The position numbers were made by a program, and so were the translations under genes. Under the pieces are notes generated by a model that did not search any database, was not told the DNA's origin, and was given only the letters and a program-made list of their open reading frames with translations. Source: Streptomyces sp. ST2-7A (GTDB taxonomy: Bacteria; Actinomycetota; Actinomycetes; Streptomycetales; Streptomycetaceae). From it: 64,000 nucleotides of DNA. Below, one piece after another: positions 18,585 through 27,014 of this stretch (position 1 is the stretch's first letter; every line of letters starts with the position of its first letter). Where the stretch lies: contig NZ_JAJUWS010000013.1 in the NCBI RefSeq assembly GCF_021390475.1, forward strand, positions 1 through 64,000. Reading direction: 5' to 3'.

Positions 18585-20078
18585 ATGACGGACTCCACCG
18601 CAGGCACCGCTCTCCGGCCCGCCCCACCCGCCCCCGGCGTGGTGGACGCCACGGTCGTCGTGCCCGGGGCGAGCTCGGTGACCGCCCGCGCGCTGATCCT
18701 GGCCGCGCTCGCCGCCGAGCCGGGCTGGCTGCGCCGTCCGCCGCGCACCCGGGACGCCCTCCTGGTCGCCGAGGCCCTGCGGGCCCTGGGTATCGGGGTC
18801 GAGGAGACCGTCTCCTCCGCGACCGCCACCGCCCCGGACGCCGGGGTCCCCGGTGATCACGGGGAGTCCTGGCGGGTCATCCCCGCAGCCCCGCACGGTC
18901 CCGCCGGGGTGGACGTCACCGGTGGCCTCGGGGCCGCCCGCCTGTTGTTGCCGTTCGCGGCCCTGGCCGAGGGGAGGGTACGGCTGACCGGGACCCCCGA
19001 CCCGGCCTCCGGTTCCCCCGCCGGGACCATCGCCGCGCTCCGCGGCCTGGGGGCCCGCGTGGACGACGGCGGCCGGGGAGCCTTCCCGTTGACCGTGCAC
19101 GGCACCGGCCTGCTGGACGGTGGCCCGGTCGCCCTCGACGTGGCGGCCGACCCCCGTACCGCCGGCGCCCTGCTGCTGTGCGGTACGCGCTGCAACCGGG
19201 GCGTGGAGATCCACCACGTTCCCTCCGCCGAGGGGCCCGGCACGCCCCCGGAACGGCTGCCGCACCTGGGCGCGGTGGTCGCCTCACTGCGGGCCGCCGG
19301 GGCCCGGGTGGACGCCCCCGAGTCGGGCGGCCGGTCCGGTGTGTGGCGGGTGGCGCCGGGCGCGCTGTTGGGCCGTGACGTGGTGATCGAACCGGACCCG
19401 GTCGCCGCCCTGCCCTTCCTCTCCGCCGCGATGGTCACCGGTGGACGGATCACCGTCCCGGACTGGCCCGCCCGCATCGGCCGCCCCACCGACGCGCTGG
19501 CCGACGTGCTGACCGCCCTCGGCGGGCGGTGCTCGGTCGACGACCACGGCCTGACGGTCACCGGCTCCGGTCCGCTGCGCGGAGCGGAGCTCGACCTGCG
19601 GGACCCGGCGGCGGCCGCGACCGGATCGGGGGCTGGTTGGGTGGCCGGCATCGTGGCGCTGGCGGCCCTCGCCGAGGGCGGGTCGGTGCTGCGGGTGCGT
19701 CGCGCGGACGTGCCGGACACCGTGATCGGAGACCTGCTCGCGCTGGGCGCCGACATCACCGAGGCCCCCGACGTGCCGACGGCGGGCGGCTCGCCGGGTA
19801 CGGTGCTGCGGATTCGTCCGCGTCCGCTGCGCGGCGTCCCACCGCGCACCGCGGATCCCCGGCGGGCGGCCGTCGCCGCGTTGCTGGACCTGGTCTCCGG
19901 CACCCCCGCCGCCCTCCGGACCACGGGCCCGGCGATCGACGTGGCCGACCCCGGACGCGGCGGGAAGCCCGGCGACGACCCGATCGGCGAGGCCGTCGGC
20001 GGGGGGATCGCGGAATTCCGGTCCCGCTGGCGGGCGATGCTCGCCGGCAGGCTCCCGACCGCCGCGCCCCGGGGCTGA
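18585..20078 (+). CDS. EPSP-synthase (AroA) homologue with eroded active site
   Basis: 497 residues; the fold of 3-phosphoshikimate 1-carboxyvinyltransferase is recognisable end to end (VVVPGASSVTARALILAALA, LGARVDDGGRGAFPLTVHGT, EPDPVAALPFLSAAMVTGG). Compared with motifs known for the family, the catalytic signatures are changed. PGSKS reads PGASS, losing the invariant Lys. GNAGT reads GGLGA, the SSSQF region reads AADPRT, ETDR reads DVPD, and DDHRMA reads ADPRRAA. The reading frame is intact and coding bias normal, so it looks like a maintained pseudoenzyme or an enzyme of changed specificity, not decay. It sits next to rsgA and hisN, where Streptomyces aroA is expected. A TAAAGT box 7 nt before ATG suggests a leaderless mRNA. 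Confidence 0.8.
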   Translation: MTDSTAGTALRPAPPAPGVVDATVVVPGASSVTARALILAALAAEPGWLRRPPRTRDALLVAEALRALGIGVEETVSSATATAPDAGVPGDHGESWRVIPAAPHGPAGVDVTGGLGAARLLLPFAALAEGRVRLTGTPDPASGSPAGTIAALRGLGARVDDGGRGAFPLTVHGTGLLDGGPVALDVAADPRTAGALLLCGTRCNRGVEIHHVPSAEGPGTPPERLPHLGAVVASLRAAGARVDAPESGGRSGVWRVAPGALLGRDVVIEPDPVAALPFLSAAMVTGGRITVPDWPARIGRPTDALADVLTALGGRCSVDDHGLTVTGSGPLRGAELDLRDPAAAATGSGAGWVAGIVALAALAEGGSVLRVRRADVPDTVIGDLLALGADITEAPDVPTAGGSPGTVLRIRPRPLRGVPPRTADPRRAAVAALLDLVSGTPAALRTTGPAIDVADPGRGGKPGDDPIGEAVGGGIAEFRSRWRAMLAGRLPTAAPRG

Positions 20079-20089
20079 GGCGGACAGGC

Positions 20090-21133
20090 ATGCGACGCTA
20101 CGGCAAGCACACCGACGAGGACGACATCCGGTTCCGCCCCGACCGCAAGGGCAGTCGCCCGCGCACCCACCGCCGCCCGGCCCACGAGGACGCCGTGGAG
20201 GGCATGGTCACCACCGTCGACCGGGGACGGATCACCTGCCGGGTGGGGGAGCGGCCGGTGGTCGCGATCAAGGCCCGCGAACTGGGCCGCAAGGGAGTGG
20301 TGGTCGGCGACCGGGTGGCCCTGGTCGGCGACCTGTCCGGCGACCGCGACGCCCTGGCCCGCATCGTCCGGGTGGAGCAGCGCCGTTCCGCGCTGCGCCG
20401 CACCGCCGACGACGACGACCCCTACGAGCGCGTGGTGGTGGCCAACGCCGACCAGTTGGCGATCGTCACGGCCCTGGCCGACCCGCCGCCGCGCCCCCGG
20501 CTGATCGACCGCTGCCTGGTCGGTGCCTACGACGCCGGTCTGGAACCGCTGTTGATCCTCACCAAGGCCGACCTGGCCCCGGCCGACACGATGCTGGAGA
20601 GCTACGCCCCACTGGGCATCCGTTGCGTGGTGACCACGGCCCTGCACGAGGGGGACGCCGGTGACCCGGACGAGGCGACCCGGCGGGTGATCGCGGCCGT
20701 CCGCGACCTGCTGGTGGGCCGCGCGACCGTCCTGGTCGGACACAGCGGGGTGGGGAAGACCACCCTGGTCAACGGCCTGGTGCCGGAGCGACGTCGGGCC
20801 ACCGGCCGGGTCAACGAGGTGACCGGGCGCGGCCGGCACACCACCACCTCCGTGCTGGCCCTGCCGTTGTCGGCGGGGGACGGGACACCGGAGGGCTGGG
20901 TGATCGACACGCCCGGCGTGCGGTCCTTCGGTCTGCACCACGTGGACCCCTCGCGGGTCATCCTCGCCTTCCCGGACCTGGAGCCGGGGACCGAGGGGTG
21001 CCCGCGTGCCTGCGGCCACGACGAACCGGACTGCGCGTTGGACGAATGGGTCGCGACCGGCCACGCCGACCCGCGGCGGCTGGAGTCCCTGCGCCGGCTG
21101 CTGGCGACGCGCGAGCGCCGCGAGGGCGACTGA
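20090..21133 (+). CDS. rsgA: ribosome small subunit-dependent GTPase A
   Basis: 347 residues, a circularly permuted GTPase that assists late 30S maturation. An N-terminal OB-fold (about residues 35-110) is followed by permuted G motifs: TKAD (G4) precedes the P-loop GHSGVGKTTLVN (about residue 217) and DTPGVRSFG (G3). The C-terminal zinc knuckle is in CPRACGHDEPDC. ATG 20090 is 11 nt after the preceding stop, so it is probably cotranscribed with the aroA-like gene. Confidence 0.95.
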   Translation: MRRYGKHTDEDDIRFRPDRKGSRPRTHRRPAHEDAVEGMVTTVDRGRITCRVGERPVVAIKARELGRKGVVVGDRVALVGDLSGDRDALARIVRVEQRRSALRRTADDDDPYERVVVANADQLAIVTALADPPPRPRLIDRCLVGAYDAGLEPLLILTKADLAPADTMLESYAPLGIRCVVTTALHEGDAGDPDEATRRVIAAVRDLLVGRATVLVGHSGVGKTTLVNGLVPERRRATGRVNEVTGRGRHTTTSVLALPLSAGDGTPEGWVIDTPGVRSFGLHHVDPSRVILAFPDLEPGTEGCPRACGHDEPDCALDEWVATGHADPRRLESLRRLLATRERREGD

Positions 21134-21207
21134 TCCTTTCCGGCCGCGGCCCTGCCCCGATCCCCGATCGGCCCCGTCCCGCCCCGGTTCGCGCCGGACC
21201 TCCACCG

Positions 21208-21235
21208 TTGCCGGTGCGCCGGGGGCCGATACGGT
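21208..21235 (+). promoter_or_regulatory. leaderless promoter of hisN
   Basis: TTGCCG (21208-21213), a 16-nt spacer, then TACGGT (21230-21235). The start codon follows after 7 nt, so transcription should begin at or next to the ATG. Confidence 0.5.
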
Positions 21236-21242
21236 AGCGGGC

Positions 21243-22043
21243 ATGGCCGACCACCACGAGGATCTGCGTCTCGCCCATGTTCTCGCCGACGCCGCCGACG
21301 CGGCGACGATGGAGCGCTTCCAAGCCCTGGATCTCCGGGTCGAGACGAAACCGGACATGACCCCGGTCACCGAGGCGGACCGGGCGGCGGAGGAGGTGAT
21401 CCGCTCGATCCTGGGGCGGGCCCGACCCCGTGACGCGGTGTTGGGCGAGGAGTACGGCACCGCCGGCAGCGGTCCCCGCCGCTGGGTGATCGACCCGATC
21501 GACGGCACCAAGAACTATGTTCGGGGCGTGCCGGTGTGGGCGACGCTGATCGCCCTCATGGAGGTGGTCGAGGGCGGGGAACGCCCGGTGGTGGGCGTGG
21601 TCTCCGCCCCGGCCCTGGGCCGGCGCTGGTGGGCGGCGCTGGGCGGGGGCGCCTACAGCGGCCGCAGCCTGAGCTCGGCGACCCGCCTGACGGTCTCCCG
21701 GGTGTCCCGACTGGAGGACGCCTCCTTCGCCTACTCCTCGCTGACCGGCTGGGAGGAGCGCGACCGGCTGGGAGGGTTGCTGCAACTGGGACGGGACTGC
21801 TGGCGGACCCGGGCGTACGGCGACTTCTGGCCGTACATGATGGTCGCCGAGGGGTCGGTGGACATCTGCGCCGAGCCGGAGCTGTCGATGTGGGACATGG
21901 CGGCCAACGCCGTGATCGTCGAGGAGGCGGGGGGCCGGTTCACCGGGCTCGACGGCCGGGACGGGGTGCACGGCGGGAACGCCGCCGCCTCCAACGGGTT
22001 GTTGCACGACCGGTTGTTGGAGTACCTGGGCGACAAGGGGTAG
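21243..22043 (+). CDS. hisN: histidinol-phosphatase of the inositol-monophosphatase family
   Basis: 266 residues. A Mg-dependent phosphatase of the IMPase superfamily; actinobacterial members at this position act as histidinol-phosphatase (HisN). Motifs: EADRAAEEVIR, GEEYG, the metal site WVIDPIDGTKNYVRG (about residue 81) and MWDMAANAVIVEEAGG near the C-terminus. The last 27 codons lie in a 95-bp segment that is repeated directly downstream, so the original C-terminus may have been altered. Histidinol phosphate as substrate is inferred from family and locus. Confidence 0.88.
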   Translation: MADHHEDLRLAHVLADAADAATMERFQALDLRVETKPDMTPVTEADRAAEEVIRSILGRARPRDAVLGEEYGTAGSGPRRWVIDPIDGTKNYVRGVPVWATLIALMEVVEGGERPVVGVVSAPALGRRWWAALGGGAYSGRSLSSATRLTVSRVSRLEDASFAYSSLTGWEERDRLGGLLQLGRDCWRTRAYGDFWPYMMVAEGSVDICAEPELSMWDMAANAVIVEEAGGRFTGLDGRDGVHGGNAAASNGLLHDRLLEYLGDKG

Positions 22044-22150
22044 AACCGGGCCGGGACGGGATGCACGGCGGGAACGCCGCCGTCTCCAACGGGTTGTTGC
22101 ACGACCGGTTGTCGGAGTACCCGGGCGACAAGGGGTGGAACCGGGCCGGG
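21961..22150 (+). repeat. 95-bp tandem duplication at the hisN 3' end
   Basis: The segment beginning ACGGGGTGCACGGCGGGAAC (21961) recurs at 22056 (ACGGGATGCACGGCGGGAAC) with only scattered differences through ...GACAAGGGGT. The period is 95 bp, not a multiple of three. The first copy carries the hisN stop (GGGGTAG) where the second reads GGGGTGG. A third, much degraded copy is discernible to about 22215. Confidence 0.85.
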
Positions 22151-22546
22151 CCGGCGACGGGAACGCGGCCGTTCCCGAGGGGGTGTCACGCGACCGGTTG
22201 TCGGCGTGCCCGGCTGACGACCGGTGGATCCACCGGTCGGGGCGGCGGGGCGGCGCGGTACCCGGCGCCCGGGCGGTGTTCCGCGCCGGGTACCGGGCGC
22301 GCACGGCGCCCCCGGCGGGACCGTTCACCCCTCTCACGTCGCCCGCCCCCTTGTCGGCCTCCCGGGGTCGTGTGACGATGAACACTCTCCCCGCTTGTGA
22401 CCTTGTGAAAAGGTTCCCGAACGGGTCCCCGGGCACGCCGCCGGCATTCCGGCCGCACTCCAACGACACCTCGTCGCAGGGCGGTTGACATTCCGAGGGC
22501 GTCCCGACGGGTCACGGGCCCGGCCGACACCCCGGAGGTGTGCCCC
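22151..22546. other. non-coding gap between hisN and the CBS gene
   Basis: Degenerate repeat remnants, then a stretch with no credible gene. A TTGACA box (22495-22500) about 50 bp before the next start codon has no convincing -10 partner. Confidence 0.4.
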
Positions 22547-22936
22547 ATGTTGGTACGCGACGCGATGAGCACGCTCGTCCTCACCATCGGTCCGGAACAC
22601 ACGCTGCGCCGAGCCGCGAGCCTGATGGCCGACCGTCGGGTCGGCGCGGCCGTCGTCCTGGACCCCGAGACCTGTGGGGTGGGCATCCTCACCGAGCGGG
22701 ACGTGCTGCGGTCGGTGGGCGCCGGGCAGGACCCCGACCGTGAGCGAGCCGGCGCCCACACCACCACCGACGTGGTCTTCGCCGCCCCTTCCTGGACCCT
22801 CGCGGAGGCCGCCACCGCGATGACCTCCGGGGGTTTCCGGCATCTGATCGTCCTACGGGACGGCGGACCGGTGGGCATCGTCTCGGTGCGCGACATCGTC
22901 CGCTGCTGGACGCCGGTCCCCACCGCCGCGGTGTAG
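22547..22936 (+). CDS. CBS-domain pair protein
   Basis: 129 residues, just two CBS domains (MLVRDAMSTLVLTIGPEHTL and TDVVFAAPSWTLAEAATAM). Such pairs bind adenine nucleotides and act as energy sensors or partners of other proteins. GGAGGTG lies 6 nt before ATG 22547. It stands alone and converges with catalase; the partner is unknown. Confidence 0.85.
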   Translation: MLVRDAMSTLVLTIGPEHTLRRAASLMADRRVGAAVVLDPETCGVGILTERDVLRSVGAGQDPDRERAGAHTTTDVVFAAPSWTLAEAATAMTSGGFRHLIVLRDGGPVGIVSVRDIVRCWTPVPTAAV

Positions 22937-23004
22937 GGCGGCGACCGGTGGGAGCCCGACCATCGGGACCACGCCGGTCACGGGACGACCGCCCCCGGAC
23001 GCGC

Positions 23005-23081
23005 GACGACCCGGGTCGCGGACGTCGCGGTCCGGGACGGTGAACCGTCCCCTCGCGACGCGCCCGGCGACCCGGGTCGTC
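23005..23081. terminator. nested bidirectional terminator
   Basis: Three nested inverted repeats: a 15-bp outer pair (23005-23019 with 23067-23081), a middle pair CGTCGCG / CGCGACG and an inner GGGACGG / CCGTCCC. It lies between the convergent CBS and catalase genes and can fold on either strand. Confidence 0.65.
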
Positions 23082-23164
23082 ATGGATGCCCCCGTCCGAT
23101 GCCCCGCCCGACCGGAGCCCGGGGGCGTCCGTGCCGGACGGGGAGCGGTACGGCAAGCGGGTCG

Positions 23165-24628
23165 TCAGCCGCGCAGGGCCTGGACCGCGACCTCGAGCCG
23201 CTTGCCGTAGTCCTCGTCGGCCTTGCGGAAGTTCTCGATCGCGCGCTGCGCGATGTCGTCCCGCGAGACCTTGGCGATGAAGCCGGACAGGTTCTCGATC
23301 AGGCGCTCCTTCTCCGGCTCCGACATCAGTCGGTAGAGGTTGCCCGCCTGGACGAAGTCGTTGTCCTCGACGTGCACCGGGGCCTCGTGGTTGCCGGTGT
23401 CACCGGAGACGGGGGTGGACCGCCACATCGGACGGTCGGTCTGCGCCGGACCGCCGAAGCTGTTCGGCTCGTAGTTCTTGGCGCCATCGTGGCGACCGTC
23501 GTACATGAAGCCGTCCCGGCCGTGGGAGCGCGCCTCGGTGGCCCGGGGGCGGTTCACCGGCAGGTGGTCGGCGTTGATGCCGACGCGGTAGCGGTGGGCG
23601 TCGCCGTAACCGAACAGCCGGCCCTGGAGCATCTTGTCGGGGGAGGGGCCGATGCCCGGCACGAAGTGGTGCGGGGAGAAGATCGACTGCTCGACCTCGG
23701 CGAAGATGTTCTCCGGGTTGCGGTTCAGCTCCAGCTTGCCGATCTCGATCGGCGGGTAGTCCGCGTGCGGCCAGACCTTGGTCAGGTCGAACGGGTTGAA
23801 CCGGTAGGTCGAGGCCTCGTCGGCGGGCATGATCTGGACCTGCACGGTCCAGGAGGGGTACTCGCCGCGCTCGATGGACTCGCGCAGGTCGCGCTGGTGG
23901 CTGTCCGGGTCCTCGCCGGCGATCCGGTTGGCCTCGGCCTGGGTGAGGTTCTTGATGCCCTGGTCGGTCTTGAAGTGGTACTTGACCCAGAAGGCCTCGC
24001 CGGCCTCGTTGGTCCACTGGAAGGTGTGGGAGCCGAAGCCGTCCATGTGGCGGTAGCTCGCGGGGATGCCGCGGTCGCCGAACAGCCAGGTCACCTGGTG
24101 GGTGGACTCCGGGCTCAGACCCCAGAAGTCCCAGACGTTGTCCGCCTCCTGCGAGCCGGTGTACGGGTCGCGCTTCTGGGTGTGGATGAAGTCGGGGAAC
24201 TTGATGGCGTCCTTGATGAAGAACACCGGGGTGTTGTTGCCGACGAGGTCGTAGTTGCCCTCCTCGGTGTAGAACTTCAGCGCGAAGCCGCGCGGGTCGC
24301 GGACGGCGTCCGCGGCGCCGAGGTTGCCGGCCACGGTGGAGAAGCGCAGGAAGACCTCGGTCTCCTTGCCGATCTCGGAGAGGAACTTCGCCCGGGTGTA
24401 AGGGGTCACGTCGGCGGTGACGGTGAAGGTGCCGTAGGCGCCGGCGCCGCGGGCGTGGACCACGCGCTCCGGGATGCGCTCACGGTTGAAGTGCGCCAGC
24501 TTCTCGATCAGCAGCTGGTCCTGGATGAGGACCGGGCCGCCGACGCCCGCGGTCTCGCTGTTCTGGTTGTCGGCCACCGGGGCACCGGCCTCCGTGGTGA
24601 GCGGCCCTGCTGTGATCTGCTCGGTCAT
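23165..24628 (-). CDS. katA: monofunctional haem catalase
   Basis: 487 residues, a small-subunit clade catalase (2 H2O2 to O2 and water). The distal His is in [12 protein letters not shown] (residue 58), with the [10 protein letters not shown] segment and the proximal haem Tyr region [14 protein letters not shown] also present. ATG 24628 is preferred over ATG 24661 because AGGGCGAG lies just upstream. It is divergent from a Fur-family regulator, as in the Streptomyces catR-catA pair. Its promoter carries a palindrome between -35 and -10, consistent with repression lifted by peroxide. Confidence 0.95.
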   Translation of the reverse strand: MTEQITAGPLTTEAGAPVADNQNSETAGVGGPVLIQDQLLIEKLAHFNRERIPERVVHARGAGAYGTFTVTADVTPYTRAKFLSEIGKETEVFLRFSTVAGNLGAADAVRDPRGFALKFYTEEGNYDLVGNNTPVFFIKDAIKFPDFIHTQKRDPYTGSQEADNVWDFWGLSPESTHQVTWLFGDRGIPASYRHMDGFGSHTFQWTNEAGEAFWVKYHFKTDQGIKNLTQAEANRIAGEDPDSHQRDLRESIERGEYPSWTVQVQIMPADEASTYRFNPFDLTKVWPHADYPPIEIGKLELNRNPENIFAEVEQSIFSPHHFVPGIGPSPDKMLQGRLFGYGDAHRYRVGINADHLPVNRPRATEARSHGRDGFMYDGRHDGAKNYEPNSFGGPAQTDRPMWRSTPVSGDTGNHEAPVHVEDNDFVQAGNLYRLMSEPEKERLIENLSGFIAKVSRDDIAQRAIENFRKADEDYGKRLEVAVQALRG

Positions 24629-24685
24629 ATATCTCGCCCTTCGGGTCTTCGTGTCGGACACGGGGCTTGGCCCGTGTCCTACCGA

Positions 24686-24713
24686 ATCCTATATTGGACT
24701 ATGTCCAAGTCAA
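24686..24713 (-). promoter_or_regulatory. katA promoter with CatR-like operator
   Basis: On the minus strand TTGACT (24713-24708), a 16-nt spacer and TAGGAT (24691-24686) form a good promoter. The perfect palindrome TTGGAC-TAT-GTCCAA (24694-24708) fills the spacer. A repressor bound there would block RNA polymerase directly. Confidence 0.72.
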
Positions 24714-24807
24714 GACGGGTACTCGATTCATACGGGATCGACGTTCGTACAGGATCCGGACCTGTACCCCATATCGCCGGAAACGGCCTCACGCTAGGGT
24801 GGAGTGC

Positions 24808-25227
24808 ATGAGTGACCTGCTACAGCGACTTCGCGACCGCGGTTGGCGGCTCACCGCGCAGCGCCGGGTCATCGCCGAGGTGCTGGACGGCGAGCACGTC
24901 CACTACACGGCCGACGAGGTCCACGCCCGCGCCGTGGAACGCCTGCCGGAGATCTCGCGCGCCTCCGTCTACAACACCCTCGGCGAGCTCGTCTCGCTCG
25001 GCGAGGTGGTGGAGGTCACCACCGACGGGCGGGCCAAGCGCTACGACCCCAATGTCCACCAGGAGCACCAGCACCTGGTGTGCTCCGGCTGCGGAATGAT
25101 CCGCGACGTGCGCACCGAGGGCGACCTGATGGCGGCGTTGCCGTCGGGTGAGCGCTTCGGGTTCGCGGTGGACGAGGTGACGGTCACCTACTACGGCCGG
25201 TGCCCCGGCTGCGCGCAGGCCTCCTGA
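24808..25227 (+). CDS. catR: Fur-family peroxide-sensing repressor (CatR-like)
   Basis: 139 residues. The winged-helix part (about residues 1-80, GWRLTAQRRVIAEVLDGEHV and RASVYNTLGELVSLGEV) is followed by the dimerisation domain. Two zinc-type Cys pairs are seen: CSGC (residues 92-95) and CPGC (132-135). HQEHQHLVC supplies metal-sensing His residues. Divergence from catalase and the palindrome in the catalase promoter support a PerR/CatR role. TAGGGT lies 7 nt before ATG, so the mRNA may be leaderless, although GGAG is also present. Confidence 0.88.
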   Translation: MSDLLQRLRDRGWRLTAQRRVIAEVLDGEHVHYTADEVHARAVERLPEISRASVYNTLGELVSLGEVVEVTTDGRAKRYDPNVHQEHQHLVCSGCGMIRDVRTEGDLMAALPSGERFGFAVDEVTVTYYGRCPGCAQAS

Positions 25228-25293
25228 GCGCCGGTCGGTGTCGGCTCCCGGTCGGCGTCCCGCGATCCGGCGCGACCCGCCGTTCACGCGGAT

Positions 25294-25323
25294 TTGCTTT
25301 GCGGGTCCCCGGCCCTCTACAGT
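25294..25323 (+). promoter_or_regulatory. tRNA-fMet promoter (copy 2)
   Basis: TTGCTT (25294-25299), an 18-nt spacer, then TACAGT (25318-25323), ending 13 nt before the mature tRNA. Confidence 0.5.
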
Positions 25324-25336
25324 GAAGACACAACGA

Positions 25337-25410
25337 CGCGGGGTGGAGCAGCTCGGTAGCTCGCTGGGCTCATAACCCAGAGGTCGCAGGTTCAAATCCT
25401 GTCCCCGCTA
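25337..25410 (+). tRNA. initiator tRNA-fMet (CAT anticodon), copy 2
   Basis: Identical over all 74 nt to the copy at 223-296 and in the same orientation, with the same C1-T72 mismatch and GGG/CCC anticodon stem. The flanks differ. Confidence 0.97.
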
Positions 25411-25416
25411 CTGAAG

Positions 25417-25458
25417 GACGAGGGCCCGGATCCGATTCATCGGATCCGGGCCCTCGTC
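25417..25458 (+). terminator. terminator after tRNA-fMet copy 2
   Basis: An 18-bp perfect stem (25417-25434 with 25441-25458) and a 6-nt loop, followed by GTGTTG. The rest of the gap to 25734 holds no gene. Confidence 0.8.
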
Positions 25459-25734
25459 GTGTTGCCCGGGAGTGTCCGCCGGGGTCGCCGCGGTGATCCG
25501 GGTCACTCGTATCGGTGAGGGGGCGGTGGTCGGCCGGTGGGGGTGGCCCGCCGGTGCCGGTGCCGACCCTTGTCCCTCGCTCGCCGGCGGAGTAGCCTCG
25601 CAACTGAGCAAGCGCTTAGACAGTGATTCCGCCCCTCGGGCTCCCCGGCCCGGCGGTGGGGGGACGGCGCTTGGCCCACGACCGGACCCAAGGAGGGCCC
25701 GCCCCGGCGGCCGGGCCGAGACCAGGAGGCACCC

Positions 25735-26892
25735 GTGCGCCGTACGGTGTTCAACGAGGACCACGAGGCGTTCCGCGCCACCATGCGCGACTTCATCGAG
25801 ACCGAGGTCGTGCCCGCCTACCCCGAGTGGGAGGCGCAGGGGCACGTCCCCCGCGAGTTCTACAAGAAGCTCGGGGAACTGGGCGTCTTCGGCATCGAGG
25901 TGCCCGAGGAGTACGGCGGCGCCGGGGAGAAGAGCTTCAAGTTCCAGGCTGTCATCACCGAGGAACTCGCCCGCGCCGGGGTCAGCTTCGGTGGTTCCTC
26001 GGTGCACACCGCCCTCTGCCTGCCCTACCTCCTCCAGTACGGCACCGAGGAGCAGAAGCGGCGCTGGCTGCCTCCCTTCACGGCCGGCGAGATGATGACC
26101 GCCATCGCCATGACCGAGCCGGGCACCGGCTCCGACCTGGCCGGGATGCAGACCACCGCGAAGCTCTCCGCCGACGGCACCCACTACGTGCTCAACGGCG
26201 CCAAGACCTTCATCACCGGTGGCGTCCAGGCCGACCGGGTCCTGGTCTGCGCCCGCACCTCGCCGCCGGACCCGGACGACCGCCGCGCCGGTATCACCAT
26301 CCTGGTCGTGGACACGAAATCCGAGGGCTACGCGGTGGGCCGCAAGCTGGAGAAGATGGGGCTGCTCGCCTCGGACACCGGCGAACTCTCCTTCACCGAC
26401 GTGAAGGTGCCGGTGGAGGACCGGCTCGGCGAGGAGGGGAAGGCGTTCTCCTACCTCACCCACAACCTCCCCCGGGAGCGGTTGGGCATCGCCCTGTACG
26501 CCTATGCCCAGGCCGCCGCCTCCATCCGCTTCGCCGACGCGTACGTGCGCGAGCGCACCGTCTTCGGCAAGCCGGTGGCCGCCTTCCAGAACACCAAGTT
26601 CGTGCTGGCGGACTGTCAGACCGAGGTGCTGGCCATGCAGTCGCTGATCGACCGGGCGCTGGACGCCGACGAGGCGGACGAGCTGACCCCCGCCGACGCC
26701 GCCGCGGTCAAGCTCTTCGTCACCGAGCGCGCCGCCGGGGTCATCGACAAGTGCCTCCAGTTGCACGGGGGCTACGGCTACATGCGGGAGTACCCCATCT
26801 CGCGGATGTACACCGACACCCGGGTCACCCGTATCTACGGCGGGACCAGCGAGGTCATGCGCTCGATCATCGCCAAGTCGATGGGCCTGTGA
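25735..26892 (+). CDS. acyl-CoA dehydrogenase
   Basis: 385 residues, a full-length FAD acyl-CoA dehydrogenase. FAD-side motif AIAMTEPGTGSDLAGM (about residue 122); C-terminal signature LHGGYGYMREYPISRMYTDTRV. GTG 25735 is chosen because CAGGAGG lies 7 nt before it. It resembles long-chain or general ACADs more than the isovaleryl type at 8556; chain length is not deducible. A TesB thioesterase gene follows 122 bp downstream, suggesting a fatty-acid context. Confidence 0.9.
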   Translation: MRRTVFNEDHEAFRATMRDFIETEVVPAYPEWEAQGHVPREFYKKLGELGVFGIEVPEEYGGAGEKSFKFQAVITEELARAGVSFGGSSVHTALCLPYLLQYGTEEQKRRWLPPFTAGEMMTAIAMTEPGTGSDLAGMQTTAKLSADGTHYVLNGAKTFITGGVQADRVLVCARTSPPDPDDRRAGITILVVDTKSEGYAVGRKLEKMGLLASDTGELSFTDVKVPVEDRLGEEGKAFSYLTHNLPRERLGIALYAYAQAAASIRFADAYVRERTVFGKPVAAFQNTKFVLADCQTEVLAMQSLIDRALDADEADELTPADAAAVKLFVTERAAGVIDKCLQLHGGYGYMREYPISRMYTDTRVTRIYGGTSEVMRSIIAKSMGL

Positions 26893-27014
26893 ACGACCCG
26901 GGGGCGGGGCCGTCCACACCGGCGGCCCCCGCCCCCGGGGCCGCCCCCGGGCCCCCGACCGGGAAGCCCGTACCGGGCCGGCCGGTCCCACCCGCATCGG
27001 GTAGAACTTGTTCC

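Noticed and set aside
18585..20078. Annotating the aroA-like gene as a working EPSP synthase
   Set aside because: The catalytic Lys and most substrate-binding motifs are missing, so only the fold is claimed.
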